Of a DNA stretch of 64,000 nucleotides, positions 16,915-28,628 are shown piece by piece; the first letter of the stretch is position 1, and each line of letters starts with the position of its first letter. Under the pieces are notes generated by a model. The model did no database searches, had not been told where the DNA came from, and saw only the letters and a program-made list of their open reading frames with translations. The position numbers were made by a program, and so were the translations under genes. The stretch spans positions 62,001-126,000 of the forward strand of contig JAHECA010000001.1 of assembly GCA_024642005.1 (NCBI GenBank), in the 5' to 3' direction. The stretch is from Robiginitalea sp. GTDB taxonomy: Bacteria > Bacteroidota > Bacteroidia > Flavobacteriales > Flavobacteriaceae.

Positions 16915-17496
16915 TTACAAATTTTTAAGCGCCAACTTGATAATGCCCTCGACGCTTAGAGAAGGGTCCTGCTTCAGCACGGCTTCCACCGCCTTTTCGG
17001 ACTGCTTGATACCGAAGCCGAGAACCTCTAAAGCTGATAACGCTTCTTCTTTATTTGTATTGTCTGATTTTTGGGAAACTTCGTCCAGTTCGTAGATTTT
17101 TAAAATCTTGTCCTTGAGGTCCAGGATCACCCGCTGGGCAGTCTTGGCTCCGACGCCTTTTACGGCCTGTATGGCGGGCACGTTGCCCGAACCAATCGCC
17201 TCACAAACCTGCTCGGGAGTCATAGCCGAAAGCATGGTGCGGGCAATGCTCGAACCGATGCCCGAAACCGAGATCAGCAGGCGGAATACCTCGCGTTCGG
17301 TCTGGGTCCAGAAACCGAACAGGGTATGGGCATCTTCCTTGATCTGCAGGTAGGTGTGAATGCGCAACTGCTCCTGGTCTGGCAGGGCGGCATACGTGTT
17401 CAGGGAAATGTTCACAAAATAGCCCACCCCTGCGCACTCGATCACCAGATGAGTGGGATGTTTTTCAATGAGTCTGCCGCTGAGGTGATGGATCAT
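16915..17496 (-). CDS. ruvA: Holliday junction branch migration protein RuvA
   Basis: A 193-residue protein. The N-terminal OB-fold domain starts MIHHLSGRLIEKHPTHLVIE. Two helix-hairpin-helix motifs follow (GIGSSIARTML and GVGAKTAQRVILDLKDK), then a flexible linker and the C-terminal domain that contacts RuvB (EALSALEVLGFGIKQSEKAVEAVL). RuvA tetramers bind four-way DNA junctions and load the RuvB motor, whose gene is at 24897-25919 and not adjacent. The gene sits 42 bases after maeB and 5 bases before sprA on the same strand. Confidence 0.96.
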   Translation of the reverse strand: MIHHLSGRLIEKHPTHLVIECAGVGYFVNISLNTYAALPDQEQLRIHTYLQIKEDAHTLFGFWTQTEREVFRLLISVSGIGSSIARTMLSAMTPEQVCEAIGSGNVPAIQAVKGVGAKTAQRVILDLKDKILKIYELDEVSQKSDNTNKEEALSALEVLGFGIKQSEKAVEAVLKQDPSLSVEGIIKLALKNL

Positions 17497-17538
17497 GGAG
17501 TTGGGTTATTTTACGATGCTGCAACAGCTCCGCTCTTG

Positions 17539-19836
<2,298 letters not shown>

Positions 19837-19854
19837 ACGGGTAGGCTTGTCAGA

Positions 19855-19862
19855 CAAAGGTA
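19855..19862 (-). promoter_or_regulatory. Promoter -7 element upstream of maeB
   Basis: TACCTTTG on the minus strand fits the TAnnTTTG consensus. No TTG is seen at the usual -33 distance, so only the -7 half is supported. The start point would fall near 19848, about 12 bases before the ATG at 19836, and it decides against the TTG start at 19857. Confidence 0.55.
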
Positions 19863-20035
19863 CGCGGGACGATTGAAACTGGGCATTTGAAAGTCCATAA
19901 ATTAATGAAAAGGGAAATGCGCCTGGCAGGAACCCCTTTGCTTGCGAATTGCAGCTTCGGGGAGTAGCTTTTCACCGGGGGGAGGGAAGGGGGAAATCCC
20001 GAAAATAAAGTCGAAAAATCCTTGTCCCCTGCCGG

Positions 20036-21358
20036 TTAGCCACCTTCCGCCACCCCGGCCTGGGTTTTTTTCAGGTTGAGGCGCAGGGCCAGTGCCCCGG
20101 CAATGGCGAAAAAGGTACCGGCAAACAACATGGCGCGTACCGAGCTTTCCCCCAGCAGGTTTTTGAAGATGGCGCCAAAGGAGAGCGTTTCGATGCCCAT
20201 GGGGATCACGATCATCATATTCAGGATACCCATATAGACCCCGCGGCGTTCCTGAGGCACTATTTTAGAAACCATGCTGTAGGGAATCCCCATCATGGCG
20301 GCCCAGCCGATTCCGAAGAAGACCATCGGGAAGAGTACATAAATCGGGTCGGAAATGTAAGGGATAGTGAAAAGCGCAAAGGCAGTGCCGAACAAACTCA
20401 GTGCGTAGACTTTTTTGCCCCCGAAACGCATGGTGAGGGGCACCAGGCCCAGGGCCACCACGGTGGTTACGATGTTGTAGGTGGTACTCATCTTGGCTGC
20501 CTGGGCCGCAGCCTGTGAGGTATCGAAGCCCATGGTGGCGCGAAAGAGGGGGGTGATAAACTGCCAGTAGATAAAAAGGGCATACCACTGGAACAGGTAA
20601 ACCCCGGCCAGCTTCCACATGAATCGGGGCATTTCTTTCACGGCGTGGCTGATCTCGATAAAGGGAATCTTGAACCGCTCTGAAAAGGGCAGGGCCCTGT
20701 GTCTTTTGATTACATCCATTTCTTCCGGGCTGGGCGGAATCTCAGGGGTTTTGAGCACCGACCACAGGATGGTGGTCAGCGACAGGAAGGAGCCGATAAA
20801 AAATGAGTAATACAACCACTTGGGCACTGCCCCTGATAACTCTTCTCCCCCGCCAAACCAGTCCTGAAACAAAAAGATGGAGGCATTGGCCAGCAAGATG
20901 CCCCCGCCCACGAACAGGCTCTGCATCTGGTAGCCGAGGCTCATTTGCTGGTCTGGGAGCTTGTCGCCCACAAAGGCGCGATAGGGCTCCATGGCCATGT
21001 TGTTGCCCACATCGAGAATCCACAACAGGCCTACTGCAAACCACAAGGCCGGGCTCATGGGGAACAAAAAGAGGCAGATGCTGCCAAACAGGGCCCCGAT
21101 CAGGAAAAAGGGCTTCCGCCTTCCCCATCTGGGAGACCAGGTTTTATCCGATATGGCACCGATCAGGGGCTGTACGATCAGGCCCGTCACCGGCCCGGCG
21201 ATATTCAAAATGGGCAGGATCTCTTCTTTGGCACCGAGAAACAAAAAAATGGGATTGATGGCACTCTGCTGAAGCCCGAAACTGTACTGTATCCCCAAAA
21301 AGCCGACATTCATGTTGAATATCTGCCAAAAACTCAATTTCGGTTTTGGTATGCCCAT
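20036..21358 (-). CDS. MFS sugar transporter, SLC45/GPH-like
   Basis: A 440-residue carrier with twelve predicted membrane helices. The N-terminus (FLGIQYSFGLQQSAINPIF) and the loop 2-3 signature GAISDKTWSPRWGRRKPF match the sucrose/maltose-type SLC45 and glycoside-pentoside-hexuronide symporter group. The central cytoplasmic loop (PEIPPSPEEMDVIKRHRALPF) is of usual size. A role in proton- or sodium-coupled uptake of a disaccharide is inferred from family. No glycoside hydrolase or sugar regulator lies nearby, so the substrate is open. It appears to be a single-gene unit: 110 bases separate it from queG and 199 from maeB. Confidence 0.85.
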   Translation of the reverse strand: MGIPKPKLSFWQIFNMNVGFLGIQYSFGLQQSAINPIFLFLGAKEEILPILNIAGPVTGLIVQPLIGAISDKTWSPRWGRRKPFFLIGALFGSICLFLFPMSPALWFAVGLLWILDVGNNMAMEPYRAFVGDKLPDQQMSLGYQMQSLFVGGGILLANASIFLFQDWFGGGEELSGAVPKWLYYSFFIGSFLSLTTILWSVLKTPEIPPSPEEMDVIKRHRALPFSERFKIPFIEISHAVKEMPRFMWKLAGVYLFQWYALFIYWQFITPLFRATMGFDTSQAAAQAAKMSTTYNIVTTVVALGLVPLTMRFGGKKVYALSLFGTAFALFTIPYISDPIYVLFPMVFFGIGWAAMMGIPYSMVSKIVPQERRGVYMGILNMMIVIPMGIETLSFGAIFKNLLGESSVRAMLFAGTFFAIAGALALRLNLKKTQAGVAEGG

Positions 21359-21467
21359 GCGGTTGGATTGGTTTGGGAACCTAATATAGGAGATTCTGTG
21401 GTTATTGGCGCAGTCCCGGGCAAAATGTACCCTCCCCCGGGTCTGAAAATATTGTAGATTGAGCCGC

Positions 21468-22388
21468 TTACTCCTTCAAAAATCGGATGTTGCGTGTTAA
21501 GCCGTCAAATTTTGTGCGCTTTACGGCCGACTTCGGGAATAAACCGGCAAAGGCTTCGGCTGTTAACTCCTCCCAGTCGCCCCGGCTCATTTCCAACAAT
21601 TCATTTTGCGGGGTAAACCGCCGTTCCTGGTGGGGTTTGGCAAAGCGGTTCCAGGGGCAGACGTCCTGGCAAACGTCGCAGCCGAAAATCCAGTCTTGCC
21701 ACTCCCCCTTGAATTCGGAAGGGATCTGGTTTTTTAGCTCGATGGTAAAGTAGGAGATGCATCGGCTGGCATCCACCACATAGGGCTGTACAATGGCCTG
21801 GGTCGGACAGGCGTCCAGGCAGGCCGTGCAGGTGCCGCAATGATCGGTCACCGGGCCATCGGCCTCCAGATCCAGGTCGAGGATGAGCTCGGCGATGAAG
21901 TAAAACGACCCGACTTCTTTGGTGAGCAGGTTTGCGTTCTTGCCGATCCACCCCAGGCCGCTGCGCGCCGCCCAGGCCTTGTCGAGCACGGGGGCCGAAT
22001 CTACAAAGGCCCGGCCCTGAACCTGCCCAATTTCCGTGGTAATGTAAGCGAGCAATTCGTGCAGCTTGTCCTTAATTACGCGATGGTAATCTTCCCCATA
22101 GGCGTATTTGGATACCTGGTAGGTGCCTTCCTGCTGGCGCGCTGGCGGGAAATAATTCAGCAGGAGCGAAACCACTGATTTTGCGCCGGGCACCAGCTTG
22201 CGCGGGTCGAGGCGCTTGTCGAAATGGTTTTCCATATACGCCATTTCGCCATGCATGCCCTGCCGAAGCCAGCGTTCCAGGCGGGGGGCTTCCTCTTCCA
22301 GGAAATCAGCCCGGGAAATCCCGCATGCCAGAAAGCCGAGGCGGCCTGCCTCGGCTTTGATCATGCGGCTGTAACTGGAATGGCTCAT
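21468..22388 (-). CDS. queG: Epoxyqueuosine reductase
   Basis: A 306-residue cobalamin and iron-sulfur enzyme that performs the last step of queuosine synthesis in tRNA, reducing epoxyqueuosine. Two [4Fe-4S] cluster motifs are intact: Cys184, 187, 190 with Cys244 by ferredoxin logic, and Cys194, Cys210, Cys237, Cys240. Family markers include GMHGEMAYM, the conserved [24 protein letters not shown] with its catalytic-region Asp, and the C-terminal [15 protein letters not shown]. The length is slightly short because C-terminal HEAT repeats of some family members are absent. It modifies tRNAs with GUN anticodons (Tyr, His, Asn, Asp), so it does not act on the tRNA-Gln in this window. Confidence 0.95.
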   Translation of the reverse strand: MSHSSYSRMIKAEAGRLGFLACGISRADFLEEEAPRLERWLRQGMHGEMAYMENHFDKRLDPRKLVPGAKSVVSLLLNYFPPARQQEGTYQVSKYAYGEDYHRVIKDKLHELLAYITTEIGQVQGRAFVDSAPVLDKAWAARSGLGWIGKNANLLTKEVGSFYFIAELILDLDLEADGPVTDHCGTCTACLDACPTQAIVQPYVVDASRCISYFTIELKNQIPSEFKGEWQDWIFGCDVCQDVCPWNRFAKPHQERRFTPQNELLEMSRGDWEELTAEAFAGLFPKSAVKRTKFDGLTRNIRFLKE

Positions 22389-22465
22389 GGGCCCAAGTTA
22401 CATCATAAGGCTTGTTCCCGAAAACCCGCCAACACACTGGCCTTTTTTCCTGAAGCTATCTGCAG

Positions 22466-23041
22466 TCAGGGAGTCGGCGGCTGGTAAGCCGGCACCACGT
22501 TGTCGATGGGCTTGAGGGTCTTCAGGTACAGGAAGATGGCTTCCAGGTCCTGGTCGGAGAAATTCCTGAAATTCTGCCAGGGCATGGGAGGCATGAGCGG
22601 GCGGCTGTTTTCGAGCCCTTTGTATTTGCCTTCCCGCAACGCCCTTATGAACTGCTCAAGGCTCCAATTGCCCAGACCGCTGGCATGCGGGGTCAGGTTG
22701 GCCGCATAAGAGGTCCCCCAGGGACCAACGGCAGCCGTCAGTCCGGGGTTGAAGAGAATCCAGGGGGCATTGGCCATCCCTTCCGGAATGGCCGGCAGGG
22801 AATCCGTAGCCGGAAATCCAGACAGATACCGATCCATGTCTGGTTCCGGGCCTTGTTCGGTCATGATTTTGGGCGAGTGGCAATCGGTACACCCAGAGGT
22901 GGTTACCAGGTACTCGCCCCTGCTGGTCAGTTCTTCCTGAGTCAGGGTCGTGGAATCGCTGGTCTCCTTGGTTTGCGGACCGTTGCAGGCTACCCCCAGA
23001 AGGGCGGCACATAGAAGCGTTGTTATTTGCAAGATTTTCAT
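22466..23041 (-). CDS. Lipoprotein c-type cytochrome (monoheme)
   Basis: A 191-residue exported cytochrome. A lipobox LGVAC gives a lipidated Cys19, and the heme site is CTDCH (Cys51, Cys54, His55). Methionines in LMPPMPW could supply the sixth heme ligand. The C-terminal helix FSDQDLEAIFLYLKTLKPIDN is typical of the family seen next to alcohol or sugar dehydrogenases and in diheme-like cytochromes. It probably hands electrons to a periplasmic partner or to the terminal oxidase. The partner is not identifiable here: the upstream gene, 198 bases away, is a DsrE-like protein separated by a terminator. Confidence 0.85.
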   Translation of the reverse strand: MKILQITTLLCAALLGVACNGPQTKETSDSTTLTQEELTSRGEYLVTTSGCTDCHSPKIMTEQGPEPDMDRYLSGFPATDSLPAIPEGMANAPWILFNPGLTAAVGPWGTSYAANLTPHASGLGNWSLEQFIRALREGKYKGLENSRPLMPPMPWQNFRNFSDQDLEAIFLYLKTLKPIDNVVPAYQPPTP

Positions 23042-23168
23042 AGGTAATTAGTTACGTCAATTGTTACTACTGAAGATAAATAATTCAATGATTTCATTTC
23101 TAATCGCAATAAAATACATTTGGGGGGTTACCTAATCCCAGCGAGGCGGTATAGGCGCAGCTTCAAAA

Positions 23169-23200
23169 ATGCCCCGAAGAATTCAAACTCCCCGGGGCAA
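23169..23200 (-). terminator. Probable terminator after the DsrE-like gene
   Basis: TGCCCCG and CGGGGCA form a stem around a 16-base loop, and on the minus strand the second arm is followed by ATTTTTG. The loop is longer than usual, so this is a moderate call. It lies about 40 bases beyond the stop of the DsrE-like gene. Confidence 0.5.
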
Positions 23201-23238
23201 ACTTTAGCGGTCATGCGCATCATGCCATTCAGAAACGG

Positions 23239-23652
23239 CTACCGTACCTCTTTGACGTAACCCCATCCCTCCTGCTGCCGTATGACGATTTCATAGATGC
23301 CGTCAGGCACCGTGGTAACGCCCGGTATCAGGTCGTCTACCGTCAGGTTATGCCGTTTGATGGATTGTTCGCAGACCACGACCGACACGTTCGGCAGCTT
23401 AACGACCTGCTCCAGGGTTTCCCCGGCGGCCGAGGCCTTTTTGTCTGCCATTATGTAGGCCGCGCTGTAGATAACCATCTCGAACTGGGAGTCGGGATAG
23501 GCCTCTGACATCAATCGAAGATGCCGGGCTGCTGTCCGGTGTACTTCTGGGTTTTCGCTGCTTACATCCAGCACCAGTTTGATTGGTTTTTCCTGTGCCT
23601 GCAGCCCCAGAGCGCCGAACAGCGCCAGGGCCAGGAATACGAATTTTTGCAT
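23239..23652 (-). CDS. Exported DsrE/DsrF-like protein
   Basis: A 137-residue protein with a cleavable signal peptide (MQKFVFLALALFGALGLQAQ) and a DsrE/F-like fold: a first strand KPIKLVLDVSS, a helix, QFEMVIYSAAYI, then VSVVVCEQSIKRHNL with a single cysteine (Cys94) at the place where DsrE-type sulfur carriers have theirs. DsrE-fold proteins often carry sulfane sulfur, but the exported Bacteroidota versions have no known function. The ATG at 23652 is chosen for the signal peptide. It lies 31 bases after a Tat-signal protein that belongs to the same broad family, so they are probably co-transcribed. Confidence 0.75.
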   Translation of the reverse strand: MQKFVFLALALFGALGLQAQEKPIKLVLDVSSENPEVHRTAARHLRLMSEAYPDSQFEMVIYSAAYIMADKKASAAGETLEQVVKLPNVSVVVCEQSIKRHNLTVDDLIPGVTTVPDGIYEIVIRQQEGWGYVKEVR

Positions 23653-23683
23653 CGATTTAGATTTAAAGGTTATCCAGCCCGGT

Positions 23684-24358
23684 TTATTCACCTGCAAAAA
23701 TATAGCCACATCCCTTGTGTTGTGCCATGCCCAGGGCCCAGACGCCCGAAGGCACCACCTGAATATCGGGCAGCACCCCGGCTTTCCATTCGGCGTAGAT
23801 TGCTTCGGCAGGCTGACCGGTTTTTGCCGCCATCTGGCCGCTGTAAAAATTAAGGGCCAGGTCGCAAACGCAGAACATCGATCCACGGCCGATCAGCTCT
23901 TTGATGCCCTGTACCACAGGCAGCGGGAAATCCCCTTGCTGAGGTTCGTAGTACGGGTTGCGTGTGTACGGTGAGCCATCGGCCATATGGATTTCAAAAA
24001 GCTCCCCGAAGGGGTATTTGGCCCAGAGATCTGAATGCAGGGCAAAGGGAATGGCGTTGTGGCGAAGCACCGTCATGGCGGTGGCGTTGCCGTCTTCCAC
24101 CCCGGTTTGGTTCTGCGATAGCAGATAGGCCCAGTTCCAGATAACCGGAAACCCGTGGTGCGGCATTGAACCGTCAAAAACCACCCGGTGTTCGCCCTTG
24201 ATATTCTCGAACCAGGCTGTGGCATCGCTCATGCCCGCTGCATCGAATTCTGGCATTTTGGCCAGCAGAGGGTCGGTGAACATGCTCAGGGTACTGGCGG
24301 TGGCACCTAGCATCATGGCACCCATAAACTTTCTTCTTGTGTTTGAATTTGCTTCCAT
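23684..24358 (-). CDS. Twin-arginine exported DsrE-like protein
   Basis: A 224-residue protein. The N-terminus NTRRKFMGAMMLGATAS is a twin-arginine signal. After a linker, the body starts with HRVVFDGSMPHHGFP and continues through NAIPFALHSDLWAKYPFGE, GIKELIGRGSMFCVCDLALNFYSG (two cysteines two apart) and GVLPDIQVVPSGVWALGMAQHKGCGYIFAGE at the end. The overall plan, several short strands with cysteine-bearing loops, resembles exported DsrE-like proteins often annotated only as Tat-pathway proteins. The ATG at 24358 opens the Tat signal. Tat export suggests folding or cofactor loading in the cytoplasm. The function is unknown. Confidence 0.75.
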   Translation of the reverse strand: MEANSNTRRKFMGAMMLGATASTLSMFTDPLLAKMPEFDAAGMSDATAWFENIKGEHRVVFDGSMPHHGFPVIWNWAYLLSQNQTGVEDGNATAMTVLRHNAIPFALHSDLWAKYPFGELFEIHMADGSPYTRNPYYEPQQGDFPLPVVQGIKELIGRGSMFCVCDLALNFYSGQMAAKTGQPAEAIYAEWKAGVLPDIQVVPSGVWALGMAQHKGCGYIFAGE

Positions 24359-24896
24359 AGTTACTTGTTTGAGTTTAATTGATTTAGTGATAATAGCTTG
24401 TTTTTGGTACGAGGTAGTGAAGGGCAGCAATGGATCCGCTCTGTACGGCCCAGTTAGGAACGGACGGGCAAGAATCCTTTATTTTCCGGATAGACTCGGG
24501 AAGCTGATCCGCTGATCGGCTTTACATGCGCTGCGTTATTTCGGATGGCAAACCAGATACCCGCCTTTGTTCTGAGGCGCTATCTGAAACTATACCCCGT
24601 TCTGCAATGCGCTATTAATCTGGCGAACGAGGTTTAACTGATCGGTTGTAAACAGCCTTGGGGGATGAGGCTTGCTGCCAAGTAGGGAGCTCATGAATGG
24701 GATATAGAAAGATAGGGAAAAGTAACCTGCCGGGCAAGTATTCAGGTTTTAATTTGTTATCTATCAAATATATAGGAATTATAGAATGCTTGCCGCGCAG
24801 AATTGAAGGACCGCTTTTACGGGCAGGACTGCCAGGGTCTTGCAGGGGGCTGGGTATATTGTTGGGTGGCGGGTGGGGCGCAGTGCCTCCAACCCA
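24359..24896. other. 538-base intergenic region without a convincing gene
   Basis: This is the longest stretch without a clear gene. On the minus strand a 34-codon frame (24590-24694, starting MSSLLGSKPHP and ending LQNGV) has plausible residue use but no homologue I recognise and no clear promoter. Parts around 24700-24790 are AT-rich. Long plus-strand frames here (for example 24697-24900) look non-coding. I see no tRNA, terminator or insertion-sequence end. It may hold the promoter of the Tat/DsrE-like pair, a small RNA or a decayed gene. Confidence 0.4.
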
Positions 24897-25919
24897 TTAG
24901 AATAATCCGGGCTGCTGGCTGCCGGGCAGCCTGCCCAGGTGTTTGTATGCCAGTTCGGTTACTTCGCGCCCTCTGGGTGTGCGCATAATAAATCCCTGCT
25001 GGATCAGGAAGGGTTCATACACCTCCTCTATGGTCTCAGCATTTTCAGAGACAGCCGTGGCCAGGGTCGAAATCCCCACGGGGCCGCCCTTAAATTTATC
25101 GATGATGGTGGCCAGAATTTTATTGTCCATTTCATCCAGGCCGAAGGCATCCACATTCAAAGCCTTAAGGCTGAAGCGCGAAATGGCCATGTCTATCTGC
25201 CCGGTCCCTTTGATTTGGGCAAAATCGCGGACCCGCCTGAGTAAGGCGTTGCTGATCCGTGGGGTGCCCCGGCTGCGGCCGGCAATCTCAATGGCGGCGT
25301 CTTCCGATATATGCACTTTGAGGATTTCGGCCGAACGCTGCACAATGGTGGAGAGGAGTTCGGTATGGTAATATTCCAGGCGGCAGGCAATGCCAAAACG
25401 GGCGCGCATGGGGGCGGTAAGCAAGCCCGAACGCGTGGTGGCCCCCACCAGGGTAAAGGGGTTCAGGTTAATCTGTACCGAGCGGGCATTGGGCCCGGTT
25501 TCGATCATGATGTCGATCTTGAAGTCTTCCATGGCCGAATACAGGTATTCCTCCACCACAGGGCTCAGCCGGTGAATCTCATCGATAAAGAGCACATCGC
25601 GCGGCTCCAGGTTGGTAAGCAGTCCGGCCAGGTCTCCGGGCTTGTCCAGCACAGGGCCTGAGGTTACTTTCAGGCCCACGCCCAACTCATTGGCGAGGAT
25701 ATGGGCCAGGGTGGTTTTCCCGAGCCCGGGCGGGCCGTGCAGCAAGGTATGATCCAGGGCGTCCTGGCGGAGGTTTGCTGCCTGAACGAACACCTTCAGG
25801 TTATCGAGTACCTGAGCCTGCCCGGTAAAATCATCAAAAGATACCGGCCTGAGGGCCCGTTCTATGTCGAGGTCCTCCGAAGACAAATGATCGGCTGTAG
25901 GGTCGAGGTGTTCATTCAT
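24897..25919 (-). CDS. ruvB: Holliday junction branch migration helicase RuvB
   Basis: A 340-residue AAA+ motor. Walker A is [11 protein letters not shown] and Walker B is [12 protein letters not shown]. Sensor 1 lies in [12 protein letters not shown] and the arginine finger follows in APMRARFG. The C-terminal winged helix is present ([17 protein letters not shown]). RuvB hexamers pull DNA through the RuvA-bound Holliday junction. The ATG at 25919 matches the family start (MNEHLDPT before [12 protein letters not shown]). A TATCTTTG -7 element (25927-25934, minus strand) lies so close that the transcript would be almost leaderless. It is divergent from pckA, with 176 bases between the two starts. 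Confidence 0.96.
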   Translation of the reverse strand: MNEHLDPTADHLSSEDLDIERALRPVSFDDFTGQAQVLDNLKVFVQAANLRQDALDHTLLHGPPGLGKTTLAHILANELGVGLKVTSGPVLDKPGDLAGLLTNLEPRDVLFIDEIHRLSPVVEEYLYSAMEDFKIDIMIETGPNARSVQINLNPFTLVGATTRSGLLTAPMRARFGIACRLEYYHTELLSTIVQRSAEILKVHISEDAAIEIAGRSRGTPRISNALLRRVRDFAQIKGTGQIDMAISRFSLKALNVDAFGLDEMDNKILATIIDKFKGGPVGISTLATAVSENAETIEEVYEPFLIQQGFIMRTPRGREVTELAYKHLGRLPGSQQPGLF

Positions 25920-26095
25920 GGTAAAACAAAGATAACAAACCGGCCGGTTCTGACAGGCGAGGGTCTGAATCTTTGGCTGTCCTTGATTTTTATCATATTT
26001 TATACATGAAAAGTACTGAATATTTGTACCTGTCAGGGGTTTCGGCTCCCCCGTCCCCGAAAACACGCAACCATCATAACTACTAATTTCAATAC

Positions 26096-27682
<1,587 letters not shown>

Positions 27683-27689
27683 GCCTGGC

Positions 27690-28532
27690 CTATTCGGGCT
27701 CTTTGTGGAGTTCGGCACGGTCGGCAAACCGGTCGATGCTGATATGCGGCTGGCCGTACAGGTAAGTGCGCGACCCGCCGGAAGCGTCGAGGTGCAGTTC
27801 AGAATCTGCGCGGAGCCGGCCCACGGCCGAAGCCTCCAGCTGCGCCTGTAATTTGGTTGCCACCATGCCCTCGGCTTTCAGGTTGCCGTATTCGGTAAGT
27901 TTTACGCTGGCCGAGGCGCTGACCCCTTCCAACACCAGGGAAGCATGGCCGCCGAGTTCCAGGTACATGGCCTGATTGGCCGTGTACAGGTTGGCGTCGA
28001 CCTGGTCACCCAATTCGATATGCAGGGAATCGGCTTCCACATTGAGGTCGGCCCGGCTGTTTCCCTCCATTCGGAGGTTCAGCAGGTTGGCCCGCAACCG
28101 CAATCGGAGGCTGGCAGCCTCGGTGGCGCTCACCTCCAGCAAGTCACTGTTTATTACTTCTTCAGCGATAAAGGTGCCTGCCTCCGTCTCTATGGAGCTC
28201 AGTTCCCGATACCGCACTGTGATCGAGAGCTTTTTGCTGCCTGAAATGGTGTAAAACGAACCAATGGTAAGGGTGTTGTCTGCGACGTCGAACCGGAGAA
28301 TGTCTACCAGGTTGTCGTCTGCTTCCAGTACGTACCCTTCGGTTTCGCCCCGCTCCAGGTGCACCTCCAGGTCGTCGGCCAGGCGCAGGTGGGTAAAGGG
28401 AGGCAGGTTTTGGGAAACCTCGGTTACCTGGCGGTTCCCCTTGATGCGCGGCTTGCGCTGTGCCTGTGCCACAGGGCCCGAAAGCAACAGGGTGGCCAAC
28501 ACTAACATCCAGCTCAGGTTCAGACACTTCAT
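27690..28532 (-). CDS. Exported DUF2807 (head GIN domain) protein
   Basis: A 280-residue secreted protein with a signal peptide ending near VAQAQ (about residue 25). The rest is a right-handed beta-helix-like DUF2807 domain: VSQNLPPFTHLRLADDLEVHLERGE opens it, followed by many short strands with the alternating 'LEVSATEAASLRLR', 'ADLNVEADSLHIEL' and 'NLKAEGMVATKLQAQL' pattern. DUF2807 proteins are common in Bacteroidota, probably at the cell surface, and have no proven function. It has its own promoter (28554-28587) and converges on pckA. Confidence 0.85.
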   Translation of the reverse strand: MKCLNLSWMLVLATLLLSGPVAQAQRKPRIKGNRQVTEVSQNLPPFTHLRLADDLEVHLERGETEGYVLEADDNLVDILRFDVADNTLTIGSFYTISGSKKLSITVRYRELSSIETEAGTFIAEEVINSDLLEVSATEAASLRLRLRANLLNLRMEGNSRADLNVEADSLHIELGDQVDANLYTANQAMYLELGGHASLVLEGVSASASVKLTEYGNLKAEGMVATKLQAQLEASAVGRLRADSELHLDASGGSRTYLYGQPHISIDRFADRAELHKEPE

Positions 28533-28553
28533 AGCATTCCGTTTTTCGTTTCC

Positions 28554-28587
28554 TAAAGATATTACAATTCCCCCGAACCCTGCCCAA
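28554..28587 (-). promoter_or_regulatory. Promoter of the DUF2807 gene
   Basis: On the minus strand TTG (28585-28587) is followed after 23 bases by TATCTTTA (28554-28561), one base off the TAnnTTTG consensus. The spacing is at the long end of the accepted range. The start point would be about 15 bases upstream of the ATG at 28532. Confidence 0.55.
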
Positions 28588-28591
28588 ACAA

Positions 28592-28615
28592 AAAGCCCGT
28601 CGGGTGACGGGCTTT
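28592..28615 (-). terminator. Intrinsic terminator after coxA, end of the act-cox operon
   Basis: A perfect 10-base-pair stem (AAAGCCCGTC with GACGGGCTTT) closes a 4-base loop, with T residues following on the minus strand. It lies 14 bases after the coxA stop codon and so closes the eight-gene act-cox transcript. Confidence 0.88.
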
Positions 28616-28628
28616 GCTGGGTTGGCTG

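Noticed and set aside
19857-19857. TTG start for maeB
   Set aside because: It would lie within the -7 promoter element; the ATG at 19836 fits the family N-terminus.
24697-24900. Plus-strand 67-codon frame in the long gap before ruvB
   Set aside because: Glycine-rich, no start context, and runs into the ruvB end on the other strand.
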